DNA of 64,000 bases. It comes from DATFVA01 sp963764235. Its GTDB lineage: Bacteria > Bacteroidota > Ignavibacteria > Ignavibacteriales > Ignavibacteriaceae. Position 1 is the first letter of the stretch; each line of letters opens with the position of its first letter. Shown here piece after piece: positions 24,764-34,912 of this stretch. The DNA lies in contig CAVXRO010000009.1 in NCBI GenBank assembly GCA_963764235.1, forward strand, positions 186,001-250,000, read 5' to 3'. A program made the translations under genes and the position numbers. The notes beneath the pieces are model-generated. The model was given only the letters and a program-made list of their open reading frames with translations. It was not told the origin of the DNA and ran no database searches.

Positions 24764-27442
24764 ATGGCTAAAGAAAAAACAAAAAAAGAAGAGTTAAATG
24801 AAATAGAAAACCGGGAATGGCTTTATTCACTGGATTATGTGTTTGAACATGGAGGACCGGAAAGAGTAAAAGAACTTCTCCATCAGCTCCAGATAAGGGC
24901 ACATAAAGCGGGAGTGGATATACCCTTTTCCGCAAATACACCCTATATCAATACGATTCCCCGTGAAAAACAGCCGCCTTTTCCCGGCAACCGTGAGATT
25001 GAAAGAAGAATTAAAAGTCTCATCCGCTGGAATGCGATGGCCATGGTGGTAAAGGCGAATAAGCTTGAGAGTGGAATAGGCGGCCATATATCGACTTATG
25101 CTTCCGCTGCTACTCTATATGAAATAGGCTTTAATCACTTCTTCCGCGGAAAAGAAGATGATTATGAAGGTGATCAGGTTTTTTTCCAGGGCCATGCCTC
25201 CCCCGGCATTTATGCCCGCGCCTTCCTTGAGGGAAGACTAACTGTGGAACAGCTCGAAAATTTCAGAAGGGAGCTTAAACCTTCGGGCGGTTTATCATCT
25301 TACCCTCACCCCTGGTTAATGCCCGATTTCTGGGAATTCCCTACAGTTTCGATGGGACTGGGACCCATAATGGCTATCTACCAGGCACGTTTTAACCGCT
25401 ATCTTGAGGACCGCAGTCTGATAGAGAGAAAAAGAGAGGGCCACGTATGGGCGTTCCTAGGTGACGGTGAAACGGACGAACCTGAAGCACTGGGTGCGAT
25501 AACCCTTGCAGCAAGAGAAAAACTGGACAATCTGATTTTTGTAATAAATTGCAACCTGCAGAGACTCGATGGACCAGTAAGAGGTAATGGTAAAATTATT
25601 CAGGAACTTGAAGCTATTTTCCGCGGTGCGGGATGGAATGTTATTAAAGTAGTCTGGGGAAGCGACTGGGATCCCCTATTGGAAAAAGATACCGAGGGCA
25701 AGCTGGTTAAAAGAATGGGCGAGGTTGTTGACGGCCAGTACCAGAAGTATTCTGTTGAATCAGGCGCATATATCCGTGAACATTTCTTCGGTGCTGATGA
25801 AGATGTACTCGATATGGTTAAGAACCTGTCGGATGAACAGTTGAAAAAAATGAAAAGAGGCGGTCATGATCCTGAGAAAGTATACACTGCTTTCAAGGCT
25901 GCGGTAGAACATAAAGGTTCTCCCACCGTCATTCTTGCAAAGACTATTAAGGGATACGGACTCGGAGAAAGCGGTGAAGGCAAGAACATTACCCATCAGC
26001 AGAAAAAACTGAATGAAGAAGAAATGAAAGAATTCAGGTCGCGGTTCGGTATTCCGATTTCTGATGAGGAAATCCCAAATGCTCCGTTTTACCGGCCCGG
26101 AGAAGATAGTCCTGAAATAAAGTATATGAAAGAGAGAAGAGAGGAACTGGGAGGATTTCTGCCTAAACGAAACACCAATATCCGTCCTATTAAAACCCCT
26201 CCCGAAGATATTTTTGAGGAATTTTATAAAGGTACTGAAGGTCGTGAAGTTTCAACAACTATGGTGTTCGTAAGAATCCTTGCAAAGCTGCTTAAGGATA
26301 AAGAAATCGGAAACCTTATTGTTCCGATCGTGCCGGATGAGGCAAGGACTTTCGGTATGGAAGCCCTGTTCAGACAGATCGGAATTTATTCGCATGCGGG
26401 ACAGTTATACGAACCCGTCGACAAAGAAAGTCTTCTCTATTATAAAGAAGCTCAGAACGGCCAGATACTCGAGGAAGGAATTACCGAGGCAGGTTCAATG
26501 GCATCATTTATTGCCGCAGGTTCTGCTTATGCAACACATGGTATAAATATGATTCCTTTCTTTATCTATTATTCGATGTTCGGATTTCAGCGTATGGGTG
26601 ACCTTGTATGGGCTGCCGGAGATATGCAGTGTAAAGGATTTATGGTCGGCGGAACTGCCGGAAGAACTACACTCAATGGCGAGGGGCTTCAGCACCAGGA
26701 CGGCAACAGCCATCTCCTTGCGTACACCATTCCAAATCTGGTTACTTATGATCCTGCATTTGCGTATGAGATTGCGGTGATAATCCGTGACGGAATTAAG
26801 AGAATGTATGAAGACCAGGAAAGAGTCTTTTATTACCTGACGGTTATGAATGAAAACTACCCGATGCCACCAATGCCGAAGGGCGCTAAGGAAGGGATTA
26901 TAAAGGGAATGTACAAATTCAAAGCCTCCGGTAAAAAACAGTCAAAATTGAAGGCTCAGCTTTTCGGCAGCGGCACCATATTGAATGAGGTGCTGAAAGC
27001 TGCTGAAATTCTGGAAGAGGATTATAAAATAGCTGCTGATGTTTGGAGTGTGACCAGCTATAAGGAACTAAGGCGGGACGCACTTGAAGCGGACAGATGG
27101 AATATGCTTCATCCTTCGGAAAAGCCAAAGATTCCCTACATCACCCAGCAGCTGAAGAATGAAAAAGGCGTTTATGTTGCAGCCAGTGATTATGTAAAAG
27201 CACTGCCTGATTCAATTGCAAAATGGGTTCCCGGAACACTTATGTCTCTCGGGACCGACGGATTCGGCAGAAGTGAAGGAAGAGCCGAGCTTAGGGATTT
27301 CTTCGAGGTTGATGCAAAACATATCGTAGTGGCTGCACTATATGCATTGGCTAAAGAGGATAAAATCAAGATGCAGATGGTGGATAAAGCAATTAAGCAG
27401 CTTGATGTTGATCCGGGAAAACCTAATCCCGTAAAATCTTAA
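24764..27442 (+). CDS. aceE: pyruvate dehydrogenase E1 component, homodimeric type
   Basis: The 892-residue protein is a single-chain E1 like that of Escherichia coli. The thiamine diphosphate motif starts GDG at 233-235 (GDGETDEPEALGAI) and ends in FVINCNLQRLDGPV. The N-terminal GGHISTYASAATLYEIGFNH and the middle FQGHASPGIYARAFLEGRL are typical. It decarboxylates pyruvate and passes the acetyl group to lipoyl-E2. It heads the operon aceE-aceF-peptidase-lpdA. Most Bacteroidota relatives use a two-chain (alpha/beta) E1, so the single-chain form deserves note. Confidence 0.96.
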   Translation: MAKEKTKKEELNEIENREWLYSLDYVFEHGGPERVKELLHQLQIRAHKAGVDIPFSANTPYINTIPREKQPPFPGNREIERRIKSLIRWNAMAMVVKANKLESGIGGHISTYASAATLYEIGFNHFFRGKEDDYEGDQVFFQGHASPGIYARAFLEGRLTVEQLENFRRELKPSGGLSSYPHPWLMPDFWEFPTVSMGLGPIMAIYQARFNRYLEDRSLIERKREGHVWAFLGDGETDEPEALGAITLAAREKLDNLIFVINCNLQRLDGPVRGNGKIIQELEAIFRGAGWNVIKVVWGSDWDPLLEKDTEGKLVKRMGEVVDGQYQKYSVESGAYIREHFFGADEDVLDMVKNLSDEQLKKMKRGGHDPEKVYTAFKAAVEHKGSPTVILAKTIKGYGLGESGEGKNITHQQKKLNEEEMKEFRSRFGIPISDEEIPNAPFYRPGEDSPEIKYMKERREELGGFLPKRNTNIRPIKTPPEDIFEEFYKGTEGREVSTTMVFVRILAKLLKDKEIGNLIVPIVPDEARTFGMEALFRQIGIYSHAGQLYEPVDKESLLYYKEAQNGQILEEGITEAGSMASFIAAGSAYATHGINMIPFFIYYSMFGFQRMGDLVWAAGDMQCKGFMVGGTAGRTTLNGEGLQHQDGNSHLLAYTIPNLVTYDPAFAYEIAVIIRDGIKRMYEDQERVFYYLTVMNENYPMPPMPKGAKEGIIKGMYKFKASGKKQSKLKAQLFGSGTILNEVLKAAEILEEDYKIAADVWSVTSYKELRRDALEADRWNMLHPSEKPKIPYITQQLKNEKGVYVAASDYVKALPDSIAKWVPGTLMSLGTDGFGRSEGRAELRDFFEVDAKHIVVAALYALAKEDKIKMQMVDKAIKQLDVDPGKPNPVKS

Positions 27443-27493
27443 TTATAATTTTTTCTTAATTCTGCATGAAATATTTTAATCAGGAAACCACAA

Positions 27494-29206
27494 ATGGCTA
27501 AAGAATTTAAGTTACCCGAACTGGGAGAGAATATAGATTCGGCTGATATCATCAATGTGCTGATAAAGCAGGGCGATTCTATTGACATCGACCAGGGCGT
27601 AATAGAAATAGAGACTGATAAAGCTACAATTGAAGTGCCCTCCACACTTAAAGGAACCGTAAAGGAAGTGAAGGTTAAAGAGGGAGATAAAGTTAAGGTT
27701 GGTCAGGTCATCTTCTCTGTTGAAGACGGGAAGAAGCAGTCTTCACCAGGGAAAGGACAAAAAACGGAAACGAAGAAAGCTGAGAAAGAAGAGAAACCTG
27801 CTGATTGGGAAGAGAAACCTGCTGATGAAAAAGAAGTTAAGGCCCGGGCTAAAGAAGAGCCTGAAAAGAAAGTAACGAAAAAGGAAGGCGGCAAGAAGAT
27901 AGTAGAGTTTAAGCTTCCCGAACTGGGTGAGAACATTGAATCTGCCGATGTAATAAGCGTGCTTGTAAGCAAAGGTGATTCCATTGAACGCGACCAGGGA
28001 ATTATGGAGATCGAAACAGATAAAGCAACTATAGAAGTGCCCTCGGATGTAAGCGGAAAGGTAACTGATGTACTGGTTAAGGAGGGTGATAAGGCAAAGG
28101 TCGGTCAGATTATTATAAAAGTTGAAACAGGTGAGGTTCCGGAGAAGGAAGGAAAAGAGGAAGAGGTTGAAGCAAAGGTTTCCGAAGCTGTTGAGATCCA
28201 GGAGGAGGAAGTGGAGAGAAAGGAAGAAGAACCTCAAAAGGTTACTGACGGCAAAAGAGAGGATTTCAGACCCGGAGAAATTGAAGAACAGCCTCCGATA
28301 ATGACCAATGCGGCTCCGGCAGCTCCATCCGTTAGAAGGATCGCCCGTGAACTCGGGGTAGATATCAGGAAGGTTAAAGGCACTGGTCCCAATGGCAGAA
28401 TTTCTATGGACGACGTTAAGGCTTTTGTGAAGAGCATGAATGAGGAGATCGAATCGCGCGGAATTGGGGTCGGCGTAAAGCAGGAAGAGCTTCCCAACTT
28501 TTCAAAGTACGGCGAGGTTGAACGTAAACCAATGAGCAAGATCCGGTCAAAAACAGCTGAACATCTCAGTTATGCGTGGGCTGTTACTCCCCATGTAACA
28601 CAGTTTGATAAAGCTGATATAACCAGTCTGGAAAAACTTAGAAAACAATTTAATCCTGAAGTTGAAAAAGCCGGCGGAAAGTTAACCGTAACTTCAATAC
28701 TGGTAAAAGTAATTACAGCAGCGATAAAGCAGTTCCCGCAGTTTAACTCCAGCATAGATATGGAGAAGAAAGAAATTATTTATAAGAAATATTTCAACAT
28801 TGGAATAGCGGTTGATACAGAGAACGGACTGCTCGTTCCGGTTATTAAAAATACCGACCGGAAGAATCTCAGGGAAATTTCTTCAGAAATGAGTCAGCTT
28901 GCAGAAAAAGCTAGGAACAGGAAAATTTCTCTTGAGGAAATGCAGGGAGCGTCTATAACTATCACCAACCTGGGCGGAATCGGCGGGACATCATTCACAC
29001 CTATCGTGAATTCCCCTGAGGTTGCTATACTGGGAGTTTCCCGCGGCGAGATGGTACCGGTGTATAAGGATAACAGACTGGTTCCGCGACTTATGCTTCC
29101 GATATCTTTATCCTATGATCACCGGATCATCGACGGCGCCGACGCAGCAAGGTTCTTGAGATGGGTCTGCGAAGCTCTCGAACAGCCCTTGAAAATGATA
29201 ATCTAA
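27494..29206 (+). CDS. aceF: dihydrolipoamide acetyltransferase (E2) with two lipoyl domains
   Basis: The 570-residue protein has two near-identical lipoyl domains with attachment lysines K43 and K177, each in ETDKATIEVPS. They are joined by long Lys/Glu-rich linkers (80-135 and 215-270). Next come an E3-binding domain (RRIARELGVDIRKVKGTG, about 278-312) and the acetyltransferase core from about 340, ending with SYDHRIIDGADAARFL, which holds the catalytic His and Asp. It carries acetyl groups from E1 to CoA and forms the core of the PDH complex. It lies 51 bases after aceE. Confidence 0.96.
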   Translation: MAKEFKLPELGENIDSADIINVLIKQGDSIDIDQGVIEIETDKATIEVPSTLKGTVKEVKVKEGDKVKVGQVIFSVEDGKKQSSPGKGQKTETKKAEKEEKPADWEEKPADEKEVKARAKEEPEKKVTKKEGGKKIVEFKLPELGENIESADVISVLVSKGDSIERDQGIMEIETDKATIEVPSDVSGKVTDVLVKEGDKAKVGQIIIKVETGEVPEKEGKEEEVEAKVSEAVEIQEEEVERKEEEPQKVTDGKREDFRPGEIEEQPPIMTNAAPAAPSVRRIARELGVDIRKVKGTGPNGRISMDDVKAFVKSMNEEIESRGIGVGVKQEELPNFSKYGEVERKPMSKIRSKTAEHLSYAWAVTPHVTQFDKADITSLEKLRKQFNPEVEKAGGKLTVTSILVKVITAAIKQFPQFNSSIDMEKKEIIYKKYFNIGIAVDTENGLLVPVIKNTDRKNLREISSEMSQLAEKARNRKISLEEMQGASITITNLGGIGGTSFTPIVNSPEVAILGVSRGEMVPVYKDNRLVPRLMLPISLSYDHRIIDGADAARFLRWVCEALEQPLKMII

Positions 29207-29229
29207 ACAAGAAGGATACAAAAAATTTT

Positions 29230-30432
29230 ATGCAGAATATAATAGCCGAAAGTGATCTGGAAAAATGGGCAGATTATTTATTGGATTACAGCTTAGGCGG
29301 TATTAAAAAAGATGATGTAATAATGGTAAAGGGTGAAGATGCCTGCTGGCCTTTGATAAGTGTTTTGCAGGATAAAATTTTTGCCTCCGGAGCAATTGCG
29401 GATATAAATATAGTCGCACCAGATAATGATCGCGGAAGAGCATGGGGTACATCAATAACAAAATTCGGAAATAAGGACCAGATAAATAAAGTTCCGAAAT
29501 GGCATGTCGACAGATATAAATCCATGACAAAGTATATTGAAATCCTCGGAGTATCAAACCCGGATTTATTTAATGGCGGTAAAGAAGAACTTTTACGGGA
29601 AGTAATGAAAGTTGATTCTCCCATAAAAGAAATCAGGCTTTCAAAGCCATGGGTATTAACTCTCTTTCCAACACAGGGATTTGCTGATATGGAAGGAATG
29701 ACGATGAAGGAGTATTCTGATTTTATTGTTAAGGCATCTACCATTGATCCGCGCTTGCTGGATGACGTAGAAGAAGATATATATCAGTTGCTGAAAAAAA
29801 GTTCGGAGATAAGAGTTCAGACGGTTCATCCTTTAACAAAAAAAGAACTTGAACTTAAACTAAACATAGCCGGAAGGAATATCATAAAATGCACCGGAGA
29901 TAGAAATTTTCCCGACGGTGAAGTTTTCACCAGTCCAGATGCAAATTCTGTTGAAGGAGAAATATTTGTAGATCTGCCTGTCTTCCAGGGTGGAATGGAT
30001 ATCCAGGGAATTTATTTGAGGTTTGAGGGGGGAGTTATAAAGGAATATACAGCAGAAAAAGGTTTTGAAGCTTTGAGGAAAATAATTGAAACTGATGAAG
30101 GTTCACACCGACTCGGGGAAGTCGCGCTCGGCATGAACAACGGGATGGATAAAGTTCTGAAAAACCCTTTATTTGTTGAAAAGGTGGGGGGTACTCTACA
30201 TATAGCAATAGGGCAAAGCTACCCGGAGGCTTATGTGAATGATGAGAATTCTGAAGATGCCCGGCAGGAGATTTCCGGTTTAAAATCGAAAGGAATTTTT
30301 AATGAATCAGCACAGCACGTAGATATTGTTACTGATTTCCGTCCTGGAGGAACCGGTAAGGCAGTTTTTATTGATGACGTAAAATTGGAGATTGAAAATA
30401 ACATCTGGATTGTACCGGATAAATCTAAATAA
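29230..30432 (+). CDS. M29-family (thermophilic type) aminopeptidase
   Basis: A 400-residue protein from the ATG at 29230, chosen over an upstream in-frame ATG at 29161 that lies inside aceF; AGAAGGA precedes it. The C-terminal half shows the metal ligands of family M29: Glu in SHRLGEVALGMN, His in GGTLHIAIGQSYPE, and His/Asp in QHVDIVTDF, with a further Glu in FPDGEVFTSP. The N-terminal part (LEKWADYLLDYSLGGIKKDD) is family-like. M29 enzymes are double-metal exopeptidases of the cytoplasm. Its place between aceF and lpdA (23 and 35 bases) is unusual; a link to PDH is not evident. Confidence 0.88.
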   Translation: MQNIIAESDLEKWADYLLDYSLGGIKKDDVIMVKGEDACWPLISVLQDKIFASGAIADINIVAPDNDRGRAWGTSITKFGNKDQINKVPKWHVDRYKSMTKYIEILGVSNPDLFNGGKEELLREVMKVDSPIKEIRLSKPWVLTLFPTQGFADMEGMTMKEYSDFIVKASTIDPRLLDDVEEDIYQLLKKSSEIRVQTVHPLTKKELELKLNIAGRNIIKCTGDRNFPDGEVFTSPDANSVEGEIFVDLPVFQGGMDIQGIYLRFEGGVIKEYTAEKGFEALRKIIETDEGSHRLGEVALGMNNGMDKVLKNPLFVEKVGGTLHIAIGQSYPEAYVNDENSEDARQEISGLKSKGIFNESAQHVDIVTDFRPGGTGKAVFIDDVKLEIENNIWIVPDKSK

Positions 30433-30467
30433 TGATTTTTAGTAATTCTACTTTTAGTAGGTGAACA

Positions 30468-31889
30468 TTGACATCACAAAATAAAAGTGTAACCGTTATC
30501 GGGGCAGGACCCGGCGGATATGCCGCCGCCTTTTATGCCGCTGACCTCGGAATGGAAGTAACCTTAATAGATAACGAAGTAAATCCGGGCGGAGTCTGCC
30601 TTTACCGGGGTTGTATTCCCTCAAAAGCTCTTCTGCACGCAGCAAAAGTTATAAATGAAGCTAAAGAAGCCAAGAACTGGGGAATTGAATTTGGTCAGCC
30701 TAAGATCGATATCAACCGCCTGCGTGAATGGAAAAATGAAGTTGTAAAGCAATTAACCGGCGGACTCGGGATCGTCTCAAAACAGAGGAAAGTTAATTAC
30801 ATACGTGGTACTGCAAGCTTCATTAATTCTAATACGCTTGAGATCAAAAAGGAAGACGGCTCAACAGAAAATCATACATTCGAAAATGCTATCATTGCAA
30901 CGGGTTCGATCATTGCTACAATTCCAGATCTTAATATTGACAGCAAACGGCTTCTAAATTCTACAACAGCACTCGATCTTCCGGAGATTCCCAAGTCTTT
31001 GCTTGTGATCGGCGGAGGTTATATCGGACTGGAGCTGGGTTCTGTTTATCAGGCACTAGGGACAAAAGTTTCAGTTGTTGAGATGATGCCGGGACTGCTT
31101 CCCGGTGCCGACCGCGACCTTGTTTCTCACCTTTCAAAAAAACTGGGTAAAGAATTCGAAAGGATCATGCTCAATGCAAAAGTTACCGAAATGAAGGAAA
31201 CAAAAAATGGTATTAAAGTAAAGATAGATACTGAGATAGGAACCGAGGAACTTGAGTATGACTACGTCCTTATGTCAATTGGAAGAAAGCCTTCTACAAA
31301 AGGACTTGGAGTGGAAAATGCTCACGTGACAACTAATGAGCGGGGCTGGATAAAAGTAAATGCACAGATGAAAACGGAAGGCGGGAATATATATGCAATC
31401 GGAGATATAGCAGGCGAACCAATGCTCGCTCACAAAGCATCACACGAAGCAAGAGTTGCTGTTGATACAATTGCAGGAGAAAAAGTTGCATTCGAGCCTC
31501 TTGCGATACCGGCTGTTGTGTTTACAGATCCGGAGATTGCATGGGCGGGATTGACAGAAAACCAGGCAAAAGAAAAGAAAATAAAATATGAGACTGCAAA
31601 GTATCCATGGGCCGCCTCAGGAAGAGCCACTACACTGGGAAGGAGCGATGGAGTTACAAAGCTCATTCTCGATCCTGAGTCACAACGGATACTTGGTGTA
31701 GGCATCTGCGGTCCCGGTGCAGGAGAGCTAATCGCTGAAGGAGTGCTTGCCATAGAGATGGGTGCTAATGTAACGGACCTGAAGCTTACTATTCACCCTC
31801 ACCCCACATTATCTGAAACTATAATGGAGGCGGCGGAAGCATTTTTCGGCCAGAGCACGCATATGTATAAGCCTAAGCGGAAAAAATAA
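30468..31889 (+). CDS. lpdA: dihydrolipoyl dehydrogenase (E3), TTG start
   Basis: The 473-residue flavoprotein has the FAD site VIGAGPGGYAAAFYA, the redox-active disulfide C44-C49 in GGVCLYRGCIPSK, the NAD site VIGGGYIGLELGSVY, the second FAD segment IYAIGDIAGEPMLAHKA and the C-terminal active-site His in TIHPHPTLSETIMEA. It reoxidises dihydrolipoamide with NAD. The start is a TTG preceded by TAGGTGA; the GTG at 30461 is out of frame. It is the last gene of the PDH operon. Confidence 0.95.
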   Translation: MTSQNKSVTVIGAGPGGYAAAFYAADLGMEVTLIDNEVNPGGVCLYRGCIPSKALLHAAKVINEAKEAKNWGIEFGQPKIDINRLREWKNEVVKQLTGGLGIVSKQRKVNYIRGTASFINSNTLEIKKEDGSTENHTFENAIIATGSIIATIPDLNIDSKRLLNSTTALDLPEIPKSLLVIGGGYIGLELGSVYQALGTKVSVVEMMPGLLPGADRDLVSHLSKKLGKEFERIMLNAKVTEMKETKNGIKVKIDTEIGTEELEYDYVLMSIGRKPSTKGLGVENAHVTTNERGWIKVNAQMKTEGGNIYAIGDIAGEPMLAHKASHEARVAVDTIAGEKVAFEPLAIPAVVFTDPEIAWAGLTENQAKEKKIKYETAKYPWAASGRATTLGRSDGVTKLILDPESQRILGVGICGPGAGELIAEGVLAIEMGANVTDLKLTIHPHPTLSETIMEAAEAFFGQSTHMYKPKRKK

Positions 31890-31890
31890 G

Positions 31891-33951
31891 TCACCTCATA
31901 AGTTTTTTAATTTCATCAACTGAAGTCACCGGCATTTCACAGGCATAATGTCTGCATACATACACCGTTGCCGACTTATCCTGCTGTACCATCTGTTCGG
32001 TGAATGGAGCAATCTCAGCCAGTTCCTTATCACCGGGTACTTTCAGTAGTATTACTTTATTGGGTATAAAATTCCTGCCGAAATATTCGAGAATTTCTTT
32101 GGTCGTCTTATCATCTTTACTTCCGGCAATTACAATTTCGAGGGAATCGCGGTACGCCGTAATTAGTCCTGAAATCGAATTTGCGAATGCTGAGGGCATC
32201 CTGTTTATCTGTTCTGAAAAGAAGTGGAGTGTTTCATCTGCTTTATCTTCAAGACTTGCATTACCCGTGATCTTTCCCAGTTTCAGCAGATTCTGTACCG
32301 CAATAGAGTTACCGGAGGGAATGGCGCCGTCGTATATTTCCTTATTCCGTGTGATCAACTCTTCACCATAATCGGGAGTAAAAAAGAATCCTCCGTTTAT
32401 GCTATCATAAAAATGTGTAATCATAAGATCATTAAACTCTATTGCAGTTTTAAGCAGACCTACATCAAAAGTAGTTTCATACAGGTCAATCAAAGCAGAG
32501 ATCATAAAAGCATAATCGTCAAGGTTTCCTGTAATTCCTGCCTCACCGTTCCGGAACCGGTGAAGCAGTCTTCCATCTTTTGTTCTCAGGTTAGTCATTA
32601 TAAACTTAACCGCTTTAGCGGCCGCATCTTCATATAAGCTGTTTTTGAATGCACGCGCGGCTTTTGCAAAGGCGCAAATCATTAATCCGTTCCAGTCCGT
32701 GAGGATCTTATCATCCTTATACGGAGGCACTCTCGGCTCCCGGGCTTCGAATAATTTTTCCCTGGCCCGGTCTATTTTGTCTTTAAGTACTTCTTCAGCC
32801 AGACCGGTTTCCGCAGATAATTCATTCAGGGTATTTTTAAGGTGAAGGATATTACACGGTTCGGTGTTATCATTTAACGGATCAGAAAAATTTCCTTCGG
32901 GTTTGAGGTTAAATATAATGGATAATAAATCAGAGTCCTTCCCGACAACTTTTTCAAATTCATCTTTTGTCCACAAATAAAATTTCCCTTCTTCCCCTTC
33001 ACTGTCCGCATCCTCAGCCGAATAAAAGCCGCCTTCGGGAGAAGTCATGTCCCTTAAAACATATTCAAGTATTTCTTCTGCGGTTTTCTTATAGAGCTCT
33101 TCACCTGTCACCTGGTATAATTCAACATAAGAGATAGTAAGCAGGGCCTGATCATACAGCATCTTTTCAAAGTGCGGCACCAGCCACTGCCTGTCGGTTG
33201 AATACCTGTGAAATCCATAACCGATATGATCATATATCCCTCCGCGTCTCATTTGATCCAGTGTTTTCTCCACCATTTCCAGCGCATTTTCATTCTTAAA
33301 ACTCTTATAGTACCTTAACAGAAAGCTCAGGTTGTGAGGAGACGGGAACTTAGGAGAAGTGCCGAAACCTCCGTACTCACTGTCGAACCTGTCCCTGAAC
33401 TCCTTAACTGCTTTTTCAATAAAGGTTTCACCCGGTGCTGCGGATCCCTTTTTCGTTTCTACACTTAATGCATTTACAATTTCTGAAGCAGATTTATTTA
33501 TCTCATCACGTTTAGTCGTCCAGAGATTTTTGATCTGCGGTATAAGTTCTTTCATTCCCGGTCTGCCGAACCTTGATTCCTTCGGAAAATATGTTCCTGC
33601 AAAGAACGGTTTTTTATCGGGAGTCATTATAATGGTAAGCGGCCACCCTCCGCTGCCTGTAAGCATCTGACAAACCTGCATATATATTCCGTCGATATCC
33701 GGTCTTTCCTCCCGGTCGACCTTAATTGATATAAAAACATCGTTCATCATCCGTGCTGTTTCCTTGTCCTCAAAAGATTCTTTCTCCATAACATGGCACC
33801 AGTGACAGGTTGAATAACCTATTGATAAAAACACCGGTTTATCCTCCTCGGCCGCTTTTGTAAAAGCTTCACTACCCCATGGGAACCAATCGACAGGATT
33901 GCCTGAATGCTGAAGGAGATAGGGACTATTTTCTTTTGAAAGACGGTTCAA
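31891..33951 (-). CDS. YyaL/SPATA20-type thioredoxin-fold (DUF255) protein
   Basis: The 686-residue protein begins with the DUF255 thioredoxin-like domain (SKENSPYLLQHSGNPVDWFP, STCHWCHVM with the CxxC pair, DREERPDIDGIYM). It is followed by an (alpha/alpha)6 barrel resembling N-acylglucosamine epimerase/glucosidases (KFPSPHNLSFLLRYY, HFEKMLYDQALL, DWNGLMICAFAKAARAF). No signal peptide. This protein is widespread but its reaction is unknown. It ends two bases from lpdA, tail to tail. Confidence 0.92.
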   Translation of the reverse strand: MNRLSKENSPYLLQHSGNPVDWFPWGSEAFTKAAEEDKPVFLSIGYSTCHWCHVMEKESFEDKETARMMNDVFISIKVDREERPDIDGIYMQVCQMLTGSGGWPLTIIMTPDKKPFFAGTYFPKESRFGRPGMKELIPQIKNLWTTKRDEINKSASEIVNALSVETKKGSAAPGETFIEKAVKEFRDRFDSEYGGFGTSPKFPSPHNLSFLLRYYKSFKNENALEMVEKTLDQMRRGGIYDHIGYGFHRYSTDRQWLVPHFEKMLYDQALLTISYVELYQVTGEELYKKTAEEILEYVLRDMTSPEGGFYSAEDADSEGEEGKFYLWTKDEFEKVVGKDSDLLSIIFNLKPEGNFSDPLNDNTEPCNILHLKNTLNELSAETGLAEEVLKDKIDRAREKLFEAREPRVPPYKDDKILTDWNGLMICAFAKAARAFKNSLYEDAAAKAVKFIMTNLRTKDGRLLHRFRNGEAGITGNLDDYAFMISALIDLYETTFDVGLLKTAIEFNDLMITHFYDSINGGFFFTPDYGEELITRNKEIYDGAIPSGNSIAVQNLLKLGKITGNASLEDKADETLHFFSEQINRMPSAFANSISGLITAYRDSLEIVIAGSKDDKTTKEILEYFGRNFIPNKVILLKVPGDKELAEIAPFTEQMVQQDKSATVYVCRHYACEMPVTSVDEIKKLMR

Positions 33952-34153
33952 TTTTTTTCCGGCTTATTGTCTGTATTTTTATTAAATATAAACAAATTAA
34001 TGCTTTCAGGACATGTTCCTTATGGCGGCTTAAAAATTATGCAGGTATAATAATTCTCTGTTTTATGCAGTATAATGGAACCCGCTCCCTTTATAAGTTG
34101 TTAAGGATTTACATTTTTAATAATTTTCTCACACACTTTAATAATATTTCCTT

Positions 34154-34885
34154 ATGAATAACAAAGACAACCTTTTAATACCTGCAGTCATAGGTTCTGC
34201 AGCCATTATTATCTGTGCCATTATACTTGCGGTTACCTGGAAATCTAATTATACCTCTAACCAGACAATCAATGTTACAGGATCTGCAAGGAAAGATATC
34301 ATATCAGATCTTGGTGTTCTGAGAGGTACAGTTAGTGCTCAGGCTGCAACTGCCGAAGAAGCATACAGGGAGCTTTTAAAGATGAAGCCCGTACTGGTTT
34401 CATACCTTTCATCCAAAGGTTTTCCTGAAAGTAAAATTGAGTTTTATACAATAAACAGCTATCCCGTATATGAAATCGGGGCTAATGGTTATCAAACTGG
34501 TGTGATAAGAGCTTATAATTATAGTCAGAGGATAGAAATACAATCCACGGATGTGAACAAGATAAAAGAGATATCACTTGATATTCCATCTGTTGTTGAA
34601 AAAGGCGTAAATTTTAATGTGGAACAGCCTGAATATCATTACACTAAACTTTCCGCACTCAAGATTGATATCCAGGCGGATGCAGCAAAAGATGCAATGA
34701 TACGCGCAGAGAAAATCGCTAAGGCAACGGGGCGCTCGCTGGGACCTATGCGCGATGCCCGGATGGGTGTTATTCAAATAACTCCCAAATTATCCAACCA
34801 GGTATCTGATTACGGTATAAACGACTTAAGCTCAATAGAAAAAGAGATAACCGCGGTTGTTAATGCGTCTTTTGAGATCGAATAA
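34154..34885 (+). CDS. SIMPL-domain (DUF541) protein
   Basis: The 243-residue protein has an N-terminal membrane segment (VIGSAAIIICAIILAVTW) that may be an uncleaved signal and a SIMPL domain filling the rest (INVTGSARKDIISDLGVLRG, YNYSQRIEIQSTDVNKI, AMIRAEKIAKATGRSLG). SIMPL proteins are periplasmic or outer-membrane-linked proteins of poorly known role. The cytochrome c gene follows after 27 bases. Confidence 0.9.
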   Translation: MNNKDNLLIPAVIGSAAIIICAIILAVTWKSNYTSNQTINVTGSARKDIISDLGVLRGTVSAQAATAEEAYRELLKMKPVLVSYLSSKGFPESKIEFYTINSYPVYEIGANGYQTGVIRAYNYSQRIEIQSTDVNKIKEISLDIPSVVEKGVNFNVEQPEYHYTKLSALKIDIQADAAKDAMIRAEKIAKATGRSLGPMRDARMGVIQITPKLSNQVSDYGINDLSSIEKEITAVVNASFEIE

Positions 34886-34912
34886 TTTTCCGAAAAAAAA
34901 ACGAACTGAACA

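Noticed and set aside
27743..28237. Minus-strand 164-codon Phe/Leu-rich frame
   Set aside because: Complement of the Lys/Glu-rich linker of E2; typical shadow.
29161..29229. Upstream start for the M29 peptidase at 29161
   Set aside because: It would lie within the aceF coding end and add 23 residues unlike the family; ATG 29230 fits better.
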